Shown here one piece after another: positions 16,662 through 21,146 of a DNA stretch of 21,146 bases (position 1 is its first letter; each line of letters starts with the position of its first letter). The stretch lies in IMG/VR virus record IMGVR_UViG_3300027736_000286, positions 1 to 21,146 of that record. One strand, given 5' to 3'. The notes under the pieces are model-generated. The model was not told the DNA's origin. It saw nothing but the letters and a program-made list of their open reading frames with translations, and did not search any database. The position numbers and the translations under genes were made by a program. This DNA is from a virus.

Positions 16662-17016
16662 GATTCCTCGGTAAGTTTCTTAAAATTGCTGCGTAATTAG
16701 GTTCGGCTCTGATTGTCTTACTTAGTAATGAGTCTGATGCTTTCTGTTTAGTGTTCTCCTCTGGCACTGGGTAACTATCAATGGTTAGGGGGTATCCCGG
16801 TATACGATAAGCGTAGTATTTCTTTATGCCATCTTGCGTCAAGATTACGTGCCGCTTATGTATCCGACCGACTCGGCTCAAGTACCGCATCCGATACTCA
16901 ATCTGCCGAGAGTTGTACCGTAAAAGTTTTACGCCGCTTAGCACCTGCTCCCCGTTTTCCCGAAGGAACGCGAGGATCTTCTCGTCTAATCGGGCAAGTT
17001 CCTCGCTCTTGGTCAT
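16612..17016 (-). CDS. Probable winged-helix DNA-binding protein
   Basis: A 134-aa protein. Residues about 8-75 read as a winged helix: LDEKILAFLREN, a second helix, a recognition helix RQIEYRMRYLSRVG, then the wing RIHKRHVILTQDGIKKYYAYR. This is the layout of small phage regulators and MarR/ArsR-like domains. The C-terminal 50 residues look unstructured (TIDSYPVPEENTKQK onward). One perfect copy of the dispersed palindrome lies within its codons. It may regulate the operon or bind replication intermediates; the assignment is by pattern only. The ATG overlaps the upstream stop by 4 nt. Confidence 0.6.
   Translation of the reverse strand: MTKSEELARLDEKILAFLRENGEQVLSGVKLLRYNSRQIEYRMRYLSRVGRIHKRHVILTQDGIKKYYAYRIPGYPLTIDSYPVPEENTKQKASDSLLSKTIRAEPNYAAILRNLPRNHGTQSIQNGRQKARSV
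16920..16932. repeat. Palindromic 13-mer GTAAAA-S-TTTTAC, copy 2
   Basis: GTAAAAGTTTTAC, perfect copy inside the winged-helix gene, where the leftward strand encodes VKLL. Only 332 bases separate it from the next copy to the right. Confidence 0.85.
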
Positions 17017-17249
17017 TGGATAGCTTCGGAACTGGCGACGTTTGATTTCTCGCGCCGCATCCGCGCGATCTCTTCGTTAACCCAGTCGGCCATAAGAATA
17101 GCCGAATGAATATCCACAACTTTGTCGAGCATTTCTCTGGCAGTCATCGCCGCCTCATGCGTATTGTTTGCGTTTAGATGCGATTTGATCTCAACCATTA
17201 ACTGTTGAACCTCAACAAAAGGTTCGCTCCAATCTTTATACAATTTCAT
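17013..17249 (-). CDS. Small helical protein, function unknown
   Basis: A 78-aa, nearly all-helical protein (FVEVQQLMVEIKSHLN, EAAMTAREMLDKVVDIHSAIL, DWVNEEIARMRREK) without cysteines or membrane segments. Its start has GGAG (17254-17257 on this strand) and follows a perfect dispersed palindrome by 15 nt. The 12 nt directly before its ATG are identical to those near the VWA gene start. It overlaps the VRR-NUC gene by 14 nt at its start and the winged-helix gene by 4 nt at its end. Confidence 0.65.
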   Translation of the reverse strand: MKLYKDWSEPFVEVQQLMVEIKSHLNANNTHEAAMTAREMLDKVVDIHSAILMADWVNEEIARMRREKSNVASSEAIQ

Positions 17250-17520
17250 TCTCCAGTTGTTCGCGTAAAAGTTTTACGCTGTTCACACAAAAAGAAAGGC
17301 CACCCGCAGAACGGATGGCCTTCAGATTCTTCACTTGCAATGCGGTAGGCTGGTTGTCTCCAGCCTTGCACTCAATACCTACAAACTTTCCATTGAGACA
17401 CGCAACTATATCAGGCACTCCCGAGCGACCGTAGCCGCCCGTGACTGGCATGAAATAGTATGCGCCTAACTCATTTAGATAGGCTATTACCTCCTTCTTT
17501 ACTTTCCCTTCCGGTGTCAA
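17236..17520 (-). CDS. VRR-NUC domain nuclease
   Basis: A 94-aa stand-alone VRR-NUC (PD-(D/E)XK superfamily) nuclease. It begins with TPEGKVKKEV, followed by YYFMPVTGGYGRSGVPD with D37, GIECKAG with catalytic E50 and K52, and QPTALQ (Q57, Q62), then the closing AGG...V strand. This is the length of stand-alone phage VRR-NUC enzymes, which are thought to process branched or Holliday-type DNA. The start is TTG at 17520, supported by AGGAGAG at 17525-17531. The N-terminal region overlaps the end of the 327-aa gene by 50 nt. A terminator-like hairpin lies inside the codons near its 3' end. Confidence 0.9.
   Translation of the reverse strand: MTPEGKVKKEVIAYLNELGAYYFMPVTGGYGRSGVPDIVACLNGKFVGIECKAGDNQPTALQVKNLKAIRSAGGLSFCVNSVKLLREQLENEIV
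17265..17277. repeat. Palindromic 13-mer GTAAAA-S-TTTTAC, copy 3
   Basis: GTAAAAGTTTTAC, extended here to a 17-bp perfect palindrome GCG-TAAAAGTTTTA-CGC (17263-17279). It lies at the 3' end of the VRR-NUC gene and ends 15 nt before the ATG of the following helical-protein gene. It follows the terminator-like hairpin by about 12 bases in the direction of transcription. Confidence 0.88.
17289..17322 (-). terminator. Intragenic terminator-like hairpin in VRR-NUC gene
   Basis: An 11-bp stem with one G-T wobble (arms 17296-17306 and 17312-17322) has a 5-nt loop. Read leftward it is followed by TCTTTTTG. By form it is as good an intrinsic terminator as the one at the operon end, yet it lies within VRR-NUC codons (KAIRSAGGLSF). 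It precedes a dispersed palindrome and the next gene start, so it could trim the transcript between early-operon sections. Coding constraint may also explain it. Confidence 0.5.
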
Positions 17521-18454
17521 GTAACTCTCCTAAATCTTCACCGATAAACCCACAACGGGTAAGCCAACCGCACTCGGATGTTCCCTTGAACCCCACCATT
17601 GATGCTCTGTCCAAAGAACCCAACTGCATCAGCGCGAGCTTACTTTGTACCACGTCTGGAAGAGCCTCGACACTAGGGAAATCCCTAATGATGTAGTCAA
17701 AGTCTTTCCCTTCCATCGAGACACCCGTCGCCTTCTTTGTCATCGTGATCATCCGATACATATGCCGCCCGCCCGGCGGCAGAGCTTGAAGAACTACGAA
17801 AACATCTTTCAAACACGCTTGCTCAAACTGTTTGTCTATGAACAGATCGTGCGCTGCAAGATAGTCCTTCACTACCCCTTGATCCTCTACCGTAGCTTGG
17901 CTCCGCATGAGTCGCGCTAGGAATGAGTAGTCATCGCCGTGGTACAACTTGCGAAGCAAAGTGCCCATTGACTTCATCTCTTCATCCATAGGTACGGACA
18001 TCTTGACCGCATCATTGAGGGACCACCAGCAGTTCTCAAAAATCTTATCGGCGTACTCTGGCAGCTTCTGATAGTTCAAGAGTTCCACCAGCTTCTCAGC
18101 TTTTGACCGAGTGCTGGAACGCTTGATGTTTGTCGGAGCCTTTCGATTCTTGATCCTGTCGCTCGACACCTCTGCTTGGATCGCACCGCGCACGTCGCCT
18201 TGCGGTTTGAACACCCCGAGAGTGCCGATGTGGAAACCTGCTTGAAACACTTCGATGTCGTCATTTCGCCGCAATTTGAAGTAGATCGTGGGGTCTGAGT
18301 ACGTCACACGCATGGCGTCGAGAAGCCACTTCAGGGGCTCTTTTTTGAGCTGATCTCTGGGGGAAATAGCTTCGAAGATTTTCTCTCCCCCATGCTCTCG
18401 CAGCGCGTTGAGGGTGAAGAACATATTGTTCTTGTGCTCATGAATAATAGACAT
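17471..18454 (-). CDS. Unrecognised 327-aa protein of the AAA/VWA cassette
   Basis: A 327-aa soluble protein with no family recognised. Visible features are an N-terminal helical region (FFTLNALREHGGEKIFEAI), a small beta-like part around DIEVFQAGFHIGTLGVF (66-82), a basic stretch (RIKNRKAPTNIKRSSTRSK), and a helical second half with GGRHMYRMITMTKK. No catalytic motif stands out. The ATG has CAGGAGAG just upstream. It lies 14 nt after the DUF3150-like gene and may belong to the AAA+/VWA/DUF3150 cassette, perhaps as its substrate or adaptor; this is inferred from position only. Confidence 0.7.
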   Translation of the reverse strand: MSIIHEHKNNMFFTLNALREHGGEKIFEAISPRDQLKKEPLKWLLDAMRVTYSDPTIYFKLRRNDDIEVFQAGFHIGTLGVFKPQGDVRGAIQAEVSSDRIKNRKAPTNIKRSSTRSKAEKLVELLNYQKLPEYADKIFENCWWSLNDAVKMSVPMDEEMKSMGTLLRKLYHGDDYSFLARLMRSQATVEDQGVVKDYLAAHDLFIDKQFEQACLKDVFVVLQALPPGGRHMYRMITMTKKATGVSMEGKDFDYIIRDFPSVEALPDVVQSKLALMQLGSLDRASMVGFKGTSECGWLTRCGFIGEDLGELLDTGRESKEGGNSLSK

Positions 18455-18468
18455 GATCTCTCCTGAAA

Positions 18469-19353
18469 TTAAAATGCGAACTTGTTGAGAATGTCCTCTA
18501 CCTGCGTACGCACGTCGTGCCGTACAGCTTTACTGTCCCGTAAATCTTTTACAGAAATACCGGCAAGAGCAGCGGCGAGGGAGGCGCGGGCGTTCTCCAA
18601 CTGCGTGTCGTTGGTGATGTTCATACTGTCGAGCGTGTCGATAAGCTCGTTAGCTTTCTCGATCATGGATGTCTGGAAGATCTTGCGATCACCCTCCTCC
18701 CCATCAGTCAGACGGTCAACCAGATGGGTAAGAACTTTGTGCAAGCGTGACCATGCGTCGCCCATAGCCGCACTCACCTGCTTGTCGTATAGCTGGCGGT
18801 AGTGCTCGTTGAGTTCGTCACGGATCTGCATCTCGCAGTCAACACGGAAGTCGCCTGTCTCTGGCACAGGCCAGAAGCTAACCTCCATGTAAAACTTTTT
18901 CTCAATCTGAGAAACCTCTGGGTACTCGTTGCGGTCAAACATACTGCCGAGTTGGAACGCGGCAGCGGACACCATAGTCGGGTAGCAAACAAGTAGCTCC
19001 TTCTTTAGCTCGTTGTACTTGGCGACCCACGTGTCTGCCTCTGCCTTGTAGTCGAAGAACCGCTTCATTGAAAGCAAGCGTGGACCCGAGTCTGCCCACG
19101 GCAGGGTGAGGTGATAGTGCCGGTTGCGCGTGTTCGCTACGAACTTGTTGAGCAGGTCAAGCTGGTGTGCACCAGCCAGTAAGTTCTTATGGTAGTTACC
19201 CGCTCGTCCCTGCGTATTGTTCTGCTTGTCTACGTCCTCGCTCACTTTGCGGTCGAGCTTGCGAGCGGTCCAGTTGCCCACGCTGAGGTTGACCAGCATG
19301 GCGCTGGATGCGATGGATGGACCGAAGGTTGGGGTCGTAATGATCTGGGTCAT
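18469..19353 (-). CDS. DUF3150-like protein
   Basis: A 294-aa protein resembling DUF3150. The N-terminal part has LSVGNWTARKLDRKVSEDV, then GRAGNYHKNLL, then ARN-like RNRHYHLTLPWADSGPRLL (77-95), and then a long helical region to the C-terminus. In several phages and some bacteria, as I recall, DUF3150 genes lie beside CobS/MoxR-like ATPases and CobT/VWA proteins, exactly as here. The function is unknown; a partner or target of the ATPase-VWA pair is the natural hypothesis. The ATG overlaps the stop of the small ORF by 4 nt, and a perfect palindrome copy ends 15 nt upstream of it. There is no signal peptide or membrane segment. Confidence 0.65.
   Translation of the reverse strand: MTQIITTPTFGPSIASSAMLVNLSVGNWTARKLDRKVSEDVDKQNNTQGRAGNYHKNLLAGAHQLDLLNKFVANTRNRHYHLTLPWADSGPRLLSMKRFFDYKAEADTWVAKYNELKKELLVCYPTMVSAAAFQLGSMFDRNEYPEVSQIEKKFYMEVSFWPVPETGDFRVDCEMQIRDELNEHYRQLYDKQVSAAMGDAWSRLHKVLTHLVDRLTDGEEGDRKIFQTSMIEKANELIDTLDSMNITNDTQLENARASLAAALAGISVKDLRDSKAVRHDVRTQVEDILNKFAF
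18540..18552. repeat. Near-match of the palindromic 13-mer (12 of 13)
   Basis: GTAAATCTTTTAC differs by one base from the dispersed motif. It lies inside the DUF3150-like gene, encoding VKDL. Confidence 0.5.
18889..18901. repeat. Near-match of the palindromic 13-mer (12 of 13)
   Basis: GTAAAACTTTTTC differs from the motif by one base in the last arm. It is within the DUF3150-like gene (codons of KKFYM). Confidence 0.45.
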
Positions 19354-19496
19354 GATTGGCTCTCGTCTGTAAAAGTTTTACGTAAAAGTGTTCTAAGCAA
19401 TGCTGATGTTGGCTCGCAGTTGTGCCCCGTGACACGGAGCAGAGCCACCTCGTCGATGTACTCTAGCTCCATGCCTGACAGGGCGAGCAACGCCAT
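19350..19496 (-). CDS. Small unrecognised protein between VWA and DUF3150 genes
   Basis: A 48-aa protein, MALLALSGMELEYIDEVALL and onward. The open frame extends to 19664, but that would overlap the VWA gene by 136 nt. The ATG at 19496 is preceded by AGAGAAG and leaves a 32-nt gap after the VWA stop. Its own stop overlaps the DUF3150-like ATG (ATGA), which suggests translational coupling. It may be an adaptor or simply a coupling leader; nothing in the sequence tells which. Confidence 0.5.
   Translation of the reverse strand: MALLALSGMELEYIDEVALLRVTGHNCEPTSALLRTLLRKTFTDESQS
19369..19381. repeat. Palindromic 13-mer GTAAAA-S-TTTTAC, copy 4
   Basis: GTAAAAGTTTTAC, perfect copy followed on the plus strand by a further half-site GTAAAAGTG (19382-19390). 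It lies at the end of the small ORF and ends 15 nt before the DUF3150-like start codon, the same spacing as copy 3 to its downstream gene. Confidence 0.88.
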
Positions 19497-19528
19497 AAGT
19501 TCTTCTCTTGTGTGTTCGTCATACCTCT

Positions 19529-20734
19529 CTACATGTTGATTGACTGACCGTACGGGGGCTTCCACCCCTTGTTCTCCGTCACTACCCAAAGCGTCGGCGC
19601 GAGACCTGTCCATAACTCCTCCTTGCAGTGTCCGATATGCCCGTCGGTCAGGATGACCACGCACACGGGATCGAGCCGCTCCTTCTTAACATACAGAGGG
19701 ATGCAGTCGGGGTTAGTGCCGCCGCCACCCTTGGGTTTGGTTACATCTAATAGAGACTCGTACATACCTTGTACGTACACTTCATGCCCTGCCACGCGAG
19801 TGTCCCAGTATAAGAGGTCAACGCACTCTGGCGTAACATCTTTACAGATGGCGATAAGCTCAGAATAAAAGTCAGCAAGCTCGCGCGTACCGATAGATCC
19901 TGAGGTGTCGATAGCCACAACGACGCGACCGAGCGCGACACTCTCCATGCTAGGCATGATGATGTCCTCGTGTAAGAACCTACGGTTAGGCTTGCGCCAC
20001 GTAGACCGATCACGCCCTGCCGCAACTGCTTTGCACCACTGACGAAACACCTCGCGCCAGTCAACCTTAGGATCGACAAGCTCATCGAAGGCTTTGTCTT
20101 GGTTAGCACCGAGCTTGCCAGCCAGCATACCGCCCTGACGCAGCGCGTCTTCGATCTGCCGTGTCGCTACTTTCTTTTCCTCCTCGCTCAACGCTTCCGC
20201 GCCCTCGAAGTCGTGCTCATCGAAACCACCGAGTCCATCGTCTGGCTCGCCACCCTTACACGGCTTGTCACCTTGCTTGCCCCCACGTTCCTTTTTCTTC
20301 TTGCGAAGGATGTCGTAGACCTGCTGAGTATCCATGCCCCGGTAGTCCTCGTCGATCAGACCCTCTACAGGCATCTGAATCATGGACTGGTTCGGGTCAT
20401 AGTCAACTAGCTGCTGGTTGATAACAAAGTCACACGCCGCACCGGCACACCGAGCGTCCTCCTTGAACAGGTGCTTCCACGTGGTCAAGTGTCGATACGC
20501 CTTGTGCATGTTCTCGTGCATGACAAGGAAGTTGAGTTCCCTCTCATTAAGAGTTTGCACAAACTCTCTCCCATAGAAAACGTCACGCCCGTTGGTACAG
20601 GCAGTGGGCAACCCGTCCACCACCGTGACCTTGCCGACCATGAACAACCCAGACCAGCGCACGAAGCGCTTGTCTTTCATGAGTTGCACATGCGCGCGCT
20701 CAAGACGCTGCTCTACTGTCAAATCGTTATTCAT
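19529..20734 (-). CDS. Putative metallopeptidase-VWA-like protein (DUF2201 type)
   Basis: A 401-aa protein beginning MNNDLTVEQRLERA. The N-terminal domain has HENMH (73-77, an HExxH zinc motif) and a later CDFVIN with D102 as likely third ligand, as in the putative metallopeptidase domain of DUF2201 proteins. A charged Lys/Gly/Asp linker follows (about 142-200). The C-terminal VWA-like domain has the MIDAS DTSGS (D276, S278, S280), GGGGTN (T340) and a late LTDGH. Such proteins pair with MoxR-like AAA+ ATPases, and the C-terminus of one is encoded just upstream. An in-frame GTG at 20791 overlaps the upstream stop, but the ATG at 20734 has GGAG 6 nt upstream and starts where family members usually do. 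It may recruit or cleave a target for remodelling; the target is unknown. Confidence 0.85.
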   Translation of the reverse strand: MNNDLTVEQRLERAHVQLMKDKRFVRWSGLFMVGKVTVVDGLPTACTNGRDVFYGREFVQTLNERELNFLVMHENMHKAYRHLTTWKHLFKEDARCAGAACDFVINQQLVDYDPNQSMIQMPVEGLIDEDYRGMDTQQVYDILRKKKKERGGKQGDKPCKGGEPDDGLGGFDEHDFEGAEALSEEEKKVATRQIEDALRQGGMLAGKLGANQDKAFDELVDPKVDWREVFRQWCKAVAAGRDRSTWRKPNRRFLHEDIIMPSMESVALGRVVVAIDTSGSIGTRELADFYSELIAICKDVTPECVDLLYWDTRVAGHEVYVQGMYESLLDVTKPKGGGGTNPDCIPLYVKKERLDPVCVVILTDGHIGHCKEELWTGLAPTLWVVTENKGWKPPYGQSINM

Positions 20735-20787
20735 CACTCTCTCCAGTTGTTGGGGACTTTCGTCCCCGTTGTGTAAAACTTTTACGA
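20735..20787 (-). promoter_or_regulatory. Structured leader upstream of the VWA gene
   Basis: This 53-nt gap carries, in leftward order, a perfect dispersed palindrome (20773-20785), a hairpin GGGGAC-GAAA-GTCCCC (20752-20767, 6-bp stem closed by a GNRA tetraloop), and AACAACTGGAGA (20740-20751), which contains the ribosome binding site. The same 12-mer lies immediately before the ATG at 17249, also downstream of a palindrome. It looks like a translational or transcriptional control leader. Confidence 0.55.
20773..20785. repeat. Palindromic 13-mer GTAAAA-S-TTTTAC, copy 5
   Basis: GTAAAACTTTTAC, perfect copy in the gap between the AAA+ ATPase and VWA genes, 38 nt before the VWA start. It is non-coding if the ATG start is right. 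Confidence 0.88.
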
Positions 20788-21146
20788 TCACAGGATGTAT
20801 TTGTTGACTCGCGCCCAGTCAACGAACGGACGGCACGTCGCAGCCATGCCCTGCTTGGGGCTGTTCCAGATACCCGTACAGAACAGAGCCTGATGCTCTT
20901 TGCTGAACCGTTGCAGGTACTTCATCCACGCATCCATATCCTTGCGCTCGACCCACGTGACGGCAGAGAACACCAACATGCACAGAGCCATCGGGTCAGT
21001 GGGGACAGGACAAGTTTCAGGGTTGGTAAGATAGTGCTCACGTACGGGCAACTGATCTGCGACGTGCAAGAACGTCATCAACCGCTGCGCGAACGTCGCA
21101 CCCACCGTACCAATAAGCGCTGCTTCCATCGGCCCATCACCGATCA
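20788..21146 (-). CDS. MoxR-like AAA+ ATPase, C-terminal part (5' partial)
   Basis: The frame is open to the right edge, so only the last 118 or so residues are present. They match the C-terminal lid region of MoxR/CobS-type AAA+ ATPases: IGDGPMEAALIGTVGATFAQRLMTFL, then a LP-x-R-E-x-YLTNPETCPVP-like segment and a helical end. Walker motifs would lie outside the window. An ATG at 21129 is an internal methionine rather than a start. The identification rests on this short region plus the adjacent VWA gene, the classic MoxR partner. The gene is the first of the cassette inside the window and ends 53 nt before the VWA ATG. Confidence 0.65.
   Translation of the reverse strand, partial: IGDGPMEAALIGTVGATFAQRLMTFLHVADQLPVREHYLTNPETCPVPTDPMALCMLVFSAVTWVERKDMDAWMKYLQRFSKEHQALFCTGIWNSPKQGMAATCRPFVDWARVNKYIL

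Noticed and set aside
20735-20791. GTG start at 20791 extending the VWA protein by 19 residues
   Set aside because: It forms a GTGA overlap, but the ATG at 20734 has a much better ribosome binding site, matches the usual family N-terminus, and the extra codons would run through a palindrome and a GNRA hairpin that look non-coding. Not fully excluded.
6002-21146. Many plus-strand open frames of 60-140 codons opposite the leftward genes
   Set aside because: They are antisense to genes with clear domains or tight operon spacing, and their translations show no recognisable domain; treated as shadows of the real genes.

Overview
The window looks like a segment of a lytic-style or temperate tailed bacteriophage (or prophage) genome. 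Genes are densely packed, with many 1-14 nt junctions and 4-nt ATGA/GTGA stop-start overlaps. There is a run of tiny unrecognised ORFs, a phage-type replication gene set and one giant multidomain virion-type protein. I found no ribosomal RNA, tRNA, CRISPR array, insertion sequence or cellular housekeeping gene. Overall base composition is mixed, about half G+C by eye, so the host cannot be named; a Gram-negative aquatic bacterium is only a guess.

Layout: (1) Positions 1-5934, rightward: the 3' end (at least 1976 codons) of a giant polyvalent protein. It has a low-complexity N-terminal part, a strikingly AT-rich inserted domain, a zincin HExxH metallopeptidase-like domain and a long C-terminal region with a hydrophobic segment. 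(2) 5933-5963: a leftward intrinsic terminator at the convergent junction. (3) 6002-21146, all leftward: one long early/replication transcription block. Read in transcription order from the right edge, it opens with an unusual cassette: the C-terminus of a MoxR-like AAA+ ATPase, a protein joining a putative metallopeptidase domain to a VWA-like domain, a small ORF, a DUF3150-like protein and a 327-aa unknown. Next come a VRR-NUC nuclease, several small unknown or DNA-binding-like ORFs and a DUF3310 protein. The block ends with the replication core: family A DNA polymerase with proofreading domain, Cas4/RecB-like PD-(D/E)XK nuclease, HNH nuclease, SNF2-type helicase, coiled-coil protein, probable ssDNA-binding protein, two small genes (one HTH), and a primase-polymerase/DUF927-type helicase fusion.

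How they may work together: the polymerase, primase-helicase, SSB candidate, SNF2 helicase and nucleases form a nearly self-sufficient replication and recombination set. The AAA+/VWA/DUF3150 cassette resembles MoxR-VWA chaperone pairs that remodel or mature a target. Its target in this phage is unknown.

The strongest unexplained signal is a 13-bp palindrome, GTAAAA-S-TTTTAC. It occurs five times perfectly (plus near-matches) between 14.7 and 20.8 kb and nowhere perfectly elsewhere in the window. Two copies end exactly 15 nt before a start codon. Two sit upstream of an identical 12-nt leader next to the ribosome binding site. It looks like a phage regulatory site dispersed through the early operon.
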